Shown here piece after piece: positions 23,868-31,567 of a DNA stretch of 64,000 nt. Source of the DNA: Pelomonas sp. SE-A7 (lineage in GTDB: Bacteria; Pseudomonadota; Gammaproteobacteria; Burkholderiales; Burkholderiaceae_C); NCBI RefSeq assembly GCF_030345705.1, contig NZ_JAUASW010000003.1, positions 558,001 through 622,000 on the forward strand, given 5' to 3'. How positions within the stretch are numbered: the stretch's first letter is position 1; each line of letters opens with the position of its first letter. The notes under the pieces were generated by a model. It was not told where the DNA came from and did no database searches. It saw only the letters and a list, made by a program, of their open reading frames with translations. The translations under genes were made by a program, and so were the position numbers.

Positions 23868-26800
23868 ATGAATCGCAACCCTGGGGCGACCCCCCTCAAC
23901 GCGACCGCCTTGCTGCGCCGTTCGGCCGTGGCAGTGGCCGTCGGCCTGGCCCTGGCTTCGGGCAGCGTCGTGCACGCGCAAACCAGCGCGACCGGCACGA
24001 TCCTGGGCTCGGTCAAGGAAGCCGGCACCACGGTGGTCATCGAGAACGTCGACACCGGTGCCAAGCGGACCCTGACGCCGGGCACGGACGGCAAGTTCAC
24101 CGCCACGTCGATGCCGGTGGGTCGCTACAAGGTTGTCCTGATGCGCGGCGCCGCCGTGCTGAGCACCCGCAACGACGTTGACGTCTCCATCGGTACCGGT
24201 ACCGAGGTTTCGTTCACCGCCGCCGCCCTGGAAACCGTCCAGGTGACCGGCCGCAAGCAGGTCATCGACGTGTCCAGCGCCGGTTCGACCACGACCTTCA
24301 GCGCCCGCGAGCTGGAAAAGCTGCCGGTCGCCAACAACGTCGGCGCCGTGATCCAGCTGGCTCCGCAGACCGTGCGCGGCGACTCGCGCTACGGCGGTGC
24401 CGCGGCCCCGTCCTTCGGCGGCGCCGGTGCTTCCGAGAACGCCTACTACATCAACGGCTTCCCGGTCACCACCATCCTGACCCAGGTCGGCTTCTCGCAG
24501 CTGCCCTTCAACTCCATCGCCCAGGCCCAGCTGCTGACCGGCGGCTACGGTTCGGAATTCGGCCGTTCGACCGGCGGCGTGGTCAACATCGTGACCAAGA
24601 GCGGCGGTAACGACTTCGTGGCCGGCGGCGCCATCCAGCTGGAACCCAGCTCGTTCCGCGCCAAGGCCAAGAACACCTACTACGGCATGACGGGCAACAA
24701 CCCGAACACCGACGGCAAGATGCAGGTGTACAACGCCGGCAACATGAACGACACCCGCACGGTGTCGGTCTACGCCGGTGGTCCCATCATCAAGGACAAG
24801 CTGTTCTTCTTCGCCGCTGGTGAAGACCAGACCGCCACCCGCAGCCTGATCCGCCAGGCCAACACCGGCGGCACCGGCACGGCCAACGCCGTGCTGGCCG
24901 GCGGCTGGCAGGAAGCCGACGTCAACAAGCGTCGCGCCCTGCTGAAGCTCGACTGGAACATCACCGACGAGCACCACCTCGAGTACACCAAGATCTTCGA
25001 CCGCATCGAAGACAGCCGTCGCTACTACAGCTTCGACTACAACACGCTGCAGCGCGGCAGCGCCGTCACCGGCGGTGCCGACTACGTCAACTGGGGCCCG
25101 ACCCCGGTGGCTGCCGAGCAAGGCTCGAGCGTCGACATCCTGAAGTACACCGGCTACCTCACCGACGACCTGACCGTCACGGCCCTGATCGGCAAGACCT
25201 CGTCGCCGCACAAGCTGTCGCCGCTGAACTACAACCCCAACATCCCCCAGGTGGTGTTGACCACGACGGCTCCCGGCCTGAACTACCCCGTCATTCAAAC
25301 GACGACCGGCAACCTGCTGGTGCCGGGCGCCAAGGACGAGAACAAGGGTGCCCGTCTTGACTTCGAGTGGCGTGCCAACTCGCAGCACACGCTGCGTGCC
25401 GGTATCGACTACAACAAGATCAACTCGGTGGCCGGTTCGTCGCGCGCCGGCGGCTCGACCTGGACCTACAGCAAGACCGACCCGACCGTGCCGGTGGACC
25501 GCTACAGCGTGGCCCTGAACACCGTGGCCGGCAATGCTCTGGCCGCCCAGGGCTACTACGCCAGCCAGGTCTTCGTGGCCACCACGTCGACCCCGACCGT
25601 GATCCAGTCCGCTGCCTACATCGAGGACAAGTGGCAGATCACCAAGAACGTGCTGCTGGAACTGGGCCTGCGTAACGAAGCCTTCGACAACCGCAACGGC
25701 GACAACAAGAGCTACATCAAGCTCGCTACCCAGATCGCTCCGCGTCTGGGCGCCTCGTGGGACGTCAACGGCGACGCCTCGTTCAAGGTCTACACGCACG
25801 GTGGTCGCTACCACGTGCCGCTGCCGACCAACGTGGCTGTGCGCGGTGCCGGCTCCTCGCTGTTCACCACCCGCAACTACGCCTACACCGGCGTTGACCA
25901 GACCACCGGCGCTCCGACCGGCCTGACCGCGATCAGCCCGACCTTCTCGAACAACAACGAGTTCGGCCAGGCCAAGGATCCGCGCACGGTCGCTGCCCAG
26001 GACATGAAGGGCAACTACCAGGACGAAATCCTGTTCGGCTTCGACAAGAACGTCAGCAAGAGCCTGACCCTGGGCGCCAAGTTCACCTACCGTGCCCTGA
26101 AGACGGCGATCGACGACTTCTGCGACGACCGTCCGTTCCTGGCATGGGCTGCCAAGAACAAGGTTGACGCCTCGCACTGGGGCTTCAACTGCGCGCTGTT
26201 CAACCCGGGCCGTGCGAACAGCTTCATGGTGGACTTCGCCGACAACGGCACGCTGACCAAGGTGGACCTGTCGGCTGCCGACCTGGGCTTCCCCAAGGTC
26301 AAGCGCACCTACACCGCCCTGGACCTGACCGCCGAATACCCGTTCGACGGCAAGTTCTGGGCCAAGGTGAACTACACCTGGTCGAAGAACAAGGGCAACA
26401 CCGAAGGCCAGCTGCTGTCTGACATCGGCCAGGCCGACGTCGCGACCACGCAGGTCTACGACTTCCCCGACTTCTCGGTAAACTCGGATGGTCTGCTGCC
26501 CAACCACCGCACGCATTCGATCAAGGCCTTCGGTCTGTATCAAATGACGTCGGAGTTCGGCATCGGCGTGAACACCCTGCTGGCTTCGGGTCGTCCGAAG
26601 AACTGTATCGGCAACGCACCTGCCGATCCGGTCAAGTACCCCAACGTGACCAACTACTCGGGTTACGGTTCGGCTTACTTCTTCTGCAAGGGCGTTCCGG
26701 CTCCGCGCGGTACCTTCGGCAAGCTGCCCTGGGATACCCGCCTGGACCTGAACTTCGTCTACAAGCCTGAAGTGCTGAAGGGCTTCGCCTTCAAGGTCGA

Positions 26801-26960
26801 CATCTTCAACGTCTTCAACAACCAGACGATCGAGACCATCGAAGAGCGCTACAACGCCGCTGGCGGCTCGACCAACATCCGTAACACCTACGGTTCGGTC
26901 CAGTCCTACTCGGCTCCGAAGTCGGTCAAGTTCACCGCTTCGTACGACTACAAGTTCTGA
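23868..26960 (+). CDS. TonB-dependent outer-membrane receptor, Oar-like
   Basis: The 1030-residue protein has a signal peptide ending near SGSVVHAQ, an N-terminal carboxypeptidase-regulatory-like beta domain (about residues 40-120: GTILGSVKEAGTTVVIENVD), a plug domain (VQVTGRKQVIDVSS; YYINGFPVTT; EFGRSTGGVVNIVTKSGG) and a long beta-barrel ending in the C-terminal aromatic FTASYDYKF. This is the Oar/carbohydrate- or peptide-type receptor group, energised by TonB-ExbBD. Its substrate cannot be read from the sequence; no adjacent degradative enzyme or transporter indicates one. Use of GGT, GCT and CGT codons is higher than in neighbours, consistent with high expression. Confidence 0.95.
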   Translation: MNRNPGATPLNATALLRRSAVAVAVGLALASGSVVHAQTSATGTILGSVKEAGTTVVIENVDTGAKRTLTPGTDGKFTATSMPVGRYKVVLMRGAAVLSTRNDVDVSIGTGTEVSFTAAALETVQVTGRKQVIDVSSAGSTTTFSARELEKLPVANNVGAVIQLAPQTVRGDSRYGGAAAPSFGGAGASENAYYINGFPVTTILTQVGFSQLPFNSIAQAQLLTGGYGSEFGRSTGGVVNIVTKSGGNDFVAGGAIQLEPSSFRAKAKNTYYGMTGNNPNTDGKMQVYNAGNMNDTRTVSVYAGGPIIKDKLFFFAAGEDQTATRSLIRQANTGGTGTANAVLAGGWQEADVNKRRALLKLDWNITDEHHLEYTKIFDRIEDSRRYYSFDYNTLQRGSAVTGGADYVNWGPTPVAAEQGSSVDILKYTGYLTDDLTVTALIGKTSSPHKLSPLNYNPNIPQVVLTTTAPGLNYPVIQTTTGNLLVPGAKDENKGARLDFEWRANSQHTLRAGIDYNKINSVAGSSRAGGSTWTYSKTDPTVPVDRYSVALNTVAGNALAAQGYYASQVFVATTSTPTVIQSAAYIEDKWQITKNVLLELGLRNEAFDNRNGDNKSYIKLATQIAPRLGASWDVNGDASFKVYTHGGRYHVPLPTNVAVRGAGSSLFTTRNYAYTGVDQTTGAPTGLTAISPTFSNNNEFGQAKDPRTVAAQDMKGNYQDEILFGFDKNVSKSLTLGAKFTYRALKTAIDDFCDDRPFLAWAAKNKVDASHWGFNCALFNPGRANSFMVDFADNGTLTKVDLSAADLGFPKVKRTYTALDLTAEYPFDGKFWAKVNYTWSKNKGNTEGQLLSDIGQADVATTQVYDFPDFSVNSDGLLPNHRTHSIKAFGLYQMTSEFGIGVNTLLASGRPKNCIGNAPADPVKYPNVTNYSGYGSAYFFCKGVPAPRGTFGKLPWDTRLDLNFVYKPEVLKGFAFKVDIFNVFNNQTIETIEERYNAAGGSTNIRNTYGSVQSYSAPKSVKFTASYDYKF

Positions 26961-27007
26961 TCACTTGGAACTTGATGCCGGTGTCCTCCGGGGCACCGGC
27001 CCAAGAC

Positions 27008-27040
27008 AAAGGCCCTGGGCTCGCGCTCAGGGCCTTTTTT
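27008..27040 (+). terminator. Strong Rho-independent terminator after the TonB receptor
   Basis: AAAGGCCCTGGGC (27008-27020) pairs with GCTCAGGGCCTTT (27025-27037), one G-T wobble, 4-base loop, followed directly by a run of T. A smaller hairpin, GCCGGTG/CACCGGC (26977-27000), precedes it. It also faces the convergent mazG-like gene. Confidence 0.93.
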
Positions 27041-27074
27041 CTTGGTGGCTGCCGGCCAGCGGCCAGCCTGCTTG

Positions 27075-27395
27075 TCAGGGCGCGGGGTACTTGAGCGCGT
27101 TCTTGGCCAGCTTGGCCTCGACGGCAGCGGCCATGTCCACGCCGCTGTGGTCGGCGATCTGCAGCAGATAGAGCAGCACGTCGGCGATCTCCTCGCCCAG
27201 GTGCTGGCGCTGCTCCTCAGCGAGCGACTGGCTCTGCTCCGGCGTCAGCCACTGGAAGATCTCGACCAGTTCGGCGGCTTCCACCACCATGGCCATGGCC
27301 AGGTTCTTGGGCGTCTGGTAGGGCTGCCAGCTGCGGGCCGCGGCAAACTCGCGCAGGCGGCTCTGAAGGCCCGCAATGTCCAGCAAAGTCGTCAC
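27075..27395 (-). CDS. MazG-like nucleotide pyrophosphohydrolase
   Basis: The 106-residue protein is a single all-alpha NTP pyrophosphohydrolase domain. Metal-binding acidic residues appear in MVVEAAELVEIFQWLT and EEIADVLLYLLQIAD (the EExxE/ExxD pattern). Such enzymes hydrolyse non-canonical or excess nucleoside triphosphates. The start is GTG, because the ATG one base away is out of frame and gives a stop. It lies 134 bases downstream of queE on the same strand, separated by a palindromic repeat, so it may be in the same transcript. Confidence 0.9.
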   Translation of the reverse strand: MTTLLDIAGLQSRLREFAAARSWQPYQTPKNLAMAMVVEAAELVEIFQWLTPEQSQSLAEEQRQHLGEEIADVLLYLLQIADHSGVDMAAAVEAKLAKNALKYPAP

Positions 27396-27466
27396 ATCTG
27401 CTCCTTCTACGGACAAGCGTCGAGTCCGTTGCAAACACCCGCTCGACCCAAGCAGCACCCGAGGAT

Positions 27467-27517
27467 CCGGCTTTGCCGGGCCTACGGGTGTGCCCCTTGA
27501 GGGGCCGGCGAAGCCGG
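27467..27517. repeat. Palindromic repeat between mazG-like gene and queE
   Basis: CCGGC-TTT-GCCGG (27467-27479), GCCCC-TTGA-GGGGC (27492-27505, overall GCCCCTTGAGGGGC) and CCGGC-GAA-GCCGG (27505-27517) follow one another. The two outer CCGGC/GCCGG hairpins are the same unit, and it recurs inside parB (9314-9325). This looks like a small dispersed palindromic element of the genome. Confidence 0.82.
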
Positions 27518-27529
27518 TACAGGGTGGTC

Positions 27530-28165
27530 CTAATCTATGCCGACGACCTTGTGCATCTGCACCGACAGCCGCCATTGCGGATGGGCCATGCAGTACTCGA
27601 TGGCCTCGCGCGTGTGCTGGCGCTGCAGCACCGAATCCAGCGGCTGCAGGAAGAAGTGTTCAAAAGCCAGACCGGCAAAGCGCTCGGGCCTTGCCAGCGG
27701 CTGCGGATAGACCAGCTTGAGCTCGTTGCCCCGGGTCAGCACGATCTCTGCATCGGCCTTGGGGCTGACGCAGATCCAGTCCAGCCCCTTGGGCGCCGGC
27801 TGCGTGCCATTGGTCTCCACCGCCACCTCGAAGCCGCGGGCATGCAGGGCCTCGATCAGCGGCTCATCCAGCTGCAGCAGCGGCTCACCGCCGGTACACA
27901 CCACATAGGGCTTGCCGTTCTTGCCCACCGGCCAAAGGGCCGCAACGGCATCGGCCAGCATCTCGGCCGTGGCGAACTTGCCGCCTCCCTGGCCGTCCGT
28001 GCCCACGAAATCGGTATCGCAGAAATTGCAGACCGCGCTCGCCCGGTCCTGCTCCCGGCCGCTCCACAGATTGCAGCCGGCAAAGCGGCAGAACACCGAG
28101 GCACGGCCGGCCTGGGCACCCTCGCCCTGCAGCGTGTAGAACATTTCCTTGACTGCGTAAGCCAT
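27530..28165 (-). CDS. queE: 7-carboxy-7-deazaguanine synthase QueE
   Basis: QueE is a radical-SAM enzyme that contracts 6-carboxytetrahydropterin to 7-carboxy-7-deazaguanine in the queuosine pathway. The 211-residue protein starts MAYAVKEMFYTLQGEGAQAG. The cluster cysteines are C31, C46 and C49, spaced C-x14-C-x2-C, the extended variant of proteobacterial QueE, instead of the usual radical-SAM CxxxCxxC. It is 10 bases downstream of queD, so its substrate-producing partner is in the same operon. Confidence 0.96.
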   Translation of the reverse strand: MAYAVKEMFYTLQGEGAQAGRASVFCRFAGCNLWSGREQDRASAVCNFCDTDFVGTDGQGGGKFATAEMLADAVAALWPVGKNGKPYVVCTGGEPLLQLDEPLIEALHARGFEVAVETNGTQPAPKGLDWICVSPKADAEIVLTRGNELKLVYPQPLARPERFAGLAFEHFFLQPLDSVLQRQHTREAIEYCMAHPQWRLSVQMHKVVGID

Positions 28166-28175
28166 GACCGTCGCC

Positions 28176-29282
28176 TCAGACCGGAATCAGTTCATCGATA
28201 CCGACGGCACTGACGATGGACCCGGAACCGCGGGTCTCATACATGTCCACCCGGTCCAGCTGCGGCAGCGCGGCGCGGCCCTTGGCCAGCACCCAGGCCG
28301 ACAGGCTGGCCGTGTCGCCATCGGGCAGGTCGGCAATCTCGTACAGCGGCCGGTGGTCTATGGCCTTGAAGATCGGATCGAACTGGGTCTTCACGTCGCC
28401 GAAGTCCACGGTCCAGCCCATCAGCTGGTCCAGCTCGGCCGCCAGGTGCAGGCGCAAGGTGTAGGTATGACCATGGATGCCGCGCAAGACATGGCCCTCG
28501 GGCGCGCGCTTGAGCTGGATGGCACTGTCCAGCGTCAGTTCCTTCCAGATCCGGTAATGCCGGCCATCGAAATTGGCGCCGCAGCTGCCGGTCTCGTAGA
28601 CCGTCACCCAGGACAGCTCGGGCAGCTGCGGCTTGAGCCGCTGCCACAGCCAGGCCGAGATCACCTCGCTGGTGGGATTGGACAGGCCTTCAATGCCATT
28701 CAGGCACTGGTAGTTGAGCTCGATGTGCAAGGGCGCCCAGATCTCGTCCAGGTGGTCGTAGTCGATGCTCAGGTCGCGCTCGCCCAGGTCCTGGTTGGCA
28801 TGGAGAATGACCTCGAAGCCATGGCCATGCATGCGGCCGCATTTGTGGCCGGCCGGCACGTTGGGCAGCTGGTGGGCGGCCTGGAAGCGGTAGCGGCGCC
28901 AGACATGAGCCTGGCCGGCCGCATCCAGGTCCACGCCTGAATGCTGGGTGCTTTGCACGCCGACCTGCTGGATGTCGGGAACGCCGAATTCCTTCTGGAG
29001 ACGATTTCGTATCCAGCGGGCGATGTTCTCGTCGGTGGGCTGCTCGATGGTGTCGTTCAGCAGGCCGTGATCCAGCGGCGCAATGCAGGCTTCCAGGCGT
29101 CGGCGCAGCTCCTCCACCTCTCCCCCTGGGAACGGAGCCCAGCCGGCCGGCAATTGAGCCCGGACCGTGGCGAAGTAGCTGTGGCCATGCAGACCCTGGC
29201 TGCGATGCCCGGCGGGCAGCGCCGGGATCTTGCAGGCGGATTCAAAGCCGGCCGAAGCCGAGTGGAGCGTGGCGGTATTCAT
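28176..29282 (-). CDS. queD: Triple-domain 6-carboxytetrahydropterin synthase (QueD)
   Basis: QueD converts dihydroneopterin triphosphate to 6-carboxytetrahydropterin. The usual protein is about 120 residues; this one is 368 and contains three tandem QueD/PTPS domains (about 1-125, 126-250 and 251-368). Repeat 2 has the complete zinc triad (H137, H152, H154), the catalytic Cys148 and Glu230, but Asn190-Tyr191 replace the Asp-His pair. Repeats 1 and 3 keep Asp-His (D71-H72, D309-H310) and two zinc His each, but lose the first zinc His (C17, I255) and the Cys (S28, L266). An active site assembled across repeats is therefore likely. It is the first gene of the queD-queE operon. Confidence 0.93.
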   Translation of the reverse strand: MNTATLHSASAGFESACKIPALPAGHRSQGLHGHSYFATVRAQLPAGWAPFPGGEVEELRRRLEACIAPLDHGLLNDTIEQPTDENIARWIRNRLQKEFGVPDIQQVGVQSTQHSGVDLDAAGQAHVWRRYRFQAAHQLPNVPAGHKCGRMHGHGFEVILHANQDLGERDLSIDYDHLDEIWAPLHIELNYQCLNGIEGLSNPTSEVISAWLWQRLKPQLPELSWVTVYETGSCGANFDGRHYRIWKELTLDSAIQLKRAPEGHVLRGIHGHTYTLRLHLAAELDQLMGWTVDFGDVKTQFDPIFKAIDHRPLYEIADLPDGDTASLSAWVLAKGRAALPQLDRVDMYETRGSGSIVSAVGIDELIPV

Positions 29283-29647
29283 TGGGGAACTGCGGGCTGG
29301 GATCGCGGCTGCGTAGCCTCAGCGGAGCGGCAGTGTGACATGCCCTGGAGACCGGGCCCAGGCCTGGCAAAGGCGCTGTGGTTTGTGCACACGGCAGGGT
29401 CGGCTTGTTATTCAAGAACGATATTGTCTTTCAGACTGGTGGTCGTAGTAGAGGGCCGCTAGTCCTGTGGACAAGCGCGCTTTGGCCTTGTCCGACAAGC
29501 ACTTGGCCCATACAAAACCCTGTGCGTGACCGGGCCGCAGCGGCGGGGATGAACCTACAACAACTCGGCCAAGCGGCCTCGCCCTGTGGACAAGCCCCGG
29601 CTTGTTCCGGAACTGTCCACAGACTTGTGCCTTGACAGGCCCTGGAA
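29283..29647. other. Intergenic region upstream of queD, with DnaA-box-like motifs
   Basis: This 365-base gap holds no credible gene. It includes an AT-richer stretch (29404-29443) that could hold the queD promoter. TTGTCCACA appears on the minus strand at 29466-29474 and 29585-29593, and CTGTCCACA on the plus strand at 29613-29621; each is one or two bases from the DnaA box TTATCCACA. Another TTGTCCACA is at 243-251. No preQ1-type riboswitch was recognised. Confidence 0.55.
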
Positions 29648-31474
29648 TCAGAAAGTCTCCCAGTCGCCGTCCTCGGCCGGCGGCTTGGGAGCCGGACCGG
29701 GCGTGGGTGCCGGCGGAGGCGCGGTCAGCTTCTTGGGTGGGGCCTTGGGCGCTGCAGCAGGCGGACGGCTGACCGGCGTGGCCGCGGGCTTGGCTGCCGT
29801 TGGCTTGGCCGCAGGGCTGGCCGGCTTGTGAGTCATCGCCGGCTTGGGGGCTGCCACGGGGCTGGGAGCCCGCGCGCTGGGGTTGTAGGAGCCCGAGCCC
29901 AGCTTGAATACGGAGACCACCTCGGCCAGGCGCTGGGCCTGTTCGCGCATCGAGGTGGCTGCCGCGGCGCTCTGCTCGACCAGGGCGGCGTTCTGCTGGG
30001 TCATCTTGTCCAGCTCGGTCACGGCCACATTGACTTGCGCGATGCCGTCGCGCTGCTCGGTGGCCGAGGCGGCTATCTCGCCGATCATGTCGCTGACCCG
30101 GCCCACGCTGGCCACGATCTCCTGCATCACGTTGCCGGTCTGGTTGACCAGGGCGGCGCCCGATTCGACCCGCTCGACCGAGGCATTGATCAGGCCCTTG
30201 ATCTCCTTGGCCGCCTCGGCGCTGCGCTGGGCCAGGGTGCGCACCTCGCCGGCCACCACCGCGAAGCCGCGGCCCTGTTCGCCGGCCCGGGCGGCTTCCA
30301 CCGCGGCATTCAGGGCCAGGATATTGGTCTGGAAGGCGATGCCGTCGATCACCGAGATGATGTCGGAGATGCGCTTGGAGCTGGCCGTGATCTGCTCCAT
30401 GTTGCTGACCACCTGCTCCACCACCGAACCGCCGCGGGAAGCGGCTTCGGCCGCCGAGGCCGCCAGCTGGTTGGCCTGGCGAGCCGTGTCGGCCGAGTTG
30501 CTGACCGTGGCCGTGATCTCTTCCATCGAGCTGGCCGTTTCCTCCAGGTTGGAGGCGGTCTGCTCGGTGCGGCTGCTCAGGTCATGGTTGCCGGTGGCGA
30601 TCTCGGCCGAGGCGGTGGAGACAGACTCCACGCCCTGCCGTACCTCGCCTATCACGCTGCGTAGCTGGGTGGCCATGCGGTTCAGCGCATCGAGCAGCAG
30701 CCCGAATTCATCGCTGCGCTGGATGCTGGTGCTGGCCGACAGGTCGCCGCCGGCGATGTGCTCGGCCAGTTCCAGCGCCTCGCCCAGGGGCTGCTTGATC
30801 GAGCGCACCAACCAGACCGCGCCGGCCAGCAGGGCCGCGACGATGGCGACGACCACGACCATGGCGATGGACAGCGTCGCCTTGCGCCGCTCGGCCAGGT
30901 TGGCATCGGCCGCCTCCTTCTGCGTGGTCTGCAGGGCCGCGAACTCGGCCAGCGACTTCAGGTAGACCGAGACCGCCGGGTTGAAGGTCTGGCGCACCTC
31001 GTTGGCCGCCTCCTCACCCTTGCCGGCGCCCTTGAGTTCGCGCGCCTTGGCCAGCGAGGACAGCACCAGCTTGCGCTCGTCGGCGATGCGGGCCATCAGG
31101 GCCTTGTCCTTGTCCGTGAGCTCCATGCCCTCGATGGACTTCTGCACCTCGCTGATCTTGGCGATGGTGGCGGCGATCTCTTCCTTGTACATCTGGTCCA
31201 CCGCCGGGTCGCTGCTGATGGCCGAGGCCTGGACCCGGGTCACATTGACCGTGGTGAGGTTGGCCCAGCGCTCGGCGGCGGCACGCTTGGCGCCCATCTG
31301 CTGGTCGATGGCCGCCGCCTCGGCATTGAGCTTGCCGGTGCGCGCGGAAGAGAAGCCGATCAGGCCCACCAGGGCGACGATGACCGTCGCCACGGCCAGC
31401 CAGAGCCGGCCGGCCACACCCAGTCCAGCCAGCTTGGACGCCATGGCGCCACCGCCGGGATTCCCAAATTTCAT
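29648..31474 (-). CDS. Methyl-accepting chemotaxis protein with CheR-type tail
   Basis: The 608-residue receptor has a first transmembrane helix (WLAVATVIVALVGLIGF, around residue 30), a four-helix-bundle-like periplasmic domain of about 160 residues, a second membrane segment (IAMVVVVAIVAALLAGAVW), HAMP, and a signalling domain whose tip is IDGIAFQTNILALNAAVEAA. The C-terminus is a Pro/Ala/Lys-rich linker of about 75 residues ending in DWETF, equivalent to the NWETF pentapeptide that tethers CheR and CheB in Tar and Tsr. The ATG is preceded by AGGAGA. The ligand is unknown. Confidence 0.96.
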   Translation of the reverse strand: MKFGNPGGGAMASKLAGLGVAGRLWLAVATVIVALVGLIGFSSARTGKLNAEAAAIDQQMGAKRAAAERWANLTTVNVTRVQASAISSDPAVDQMYKEEIAATIAKISEVQKSIEGMELTDKDKALMARIADERKLVLSSLAKARELKGAGKGEEAANEVRQTFNPAVSVYLKSLAEFAALQTTQKEAADANLAERRKATLSIAMVVVVAIVAALLAGAVWLVRSIKQPLGEALELAEHIAGGDLSASTSIQRSDEFGLLLDALNRMATQLRSVIGEVRQGVESVSTASAEIATGNHDLSSRTEQTASNLEETASSMEEITATVSNSADTARQANQLAASAAEAASRGGSVVEQVVSNMEQITASSKRISDIISVIDGIAFQTNILALNAAVEAARAGEQGRGFAVVAGEVRTLAQRSAEAAKEIKGLINASVERVESGAALVNQTGNVMQEIVASVGRVSDMIGEIAASATEQRDGIAQVNVAVTELDKMTQQNAALVEQSAAAATSMREQAQRLAEVVSVFKLGSGSYNPSARAPSPVAAPKPAMTHKPASPAAKPTAAKPAATPVSRPPAAAPKAPPKKLTAPPPAPTPGPAPKPPAEDGDWETF

Positions 31475-31567
31475 TGCTGTCTCCTGCTTGTCTCCGAACC
31501 GTCCCAGACTGCCTTTAGGGGTCGGGGTCGTCAAGCAGGGCTTACGGCAAAGGCGGCGGAATAGTCG

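Noticed and set aside
29283..29647. Full replication origin
   Set aside because: Only a few near-match DnaA boxes, little AT-rich DNA, and no dnaA/dnaN genes; recorded only as a motif cluster.
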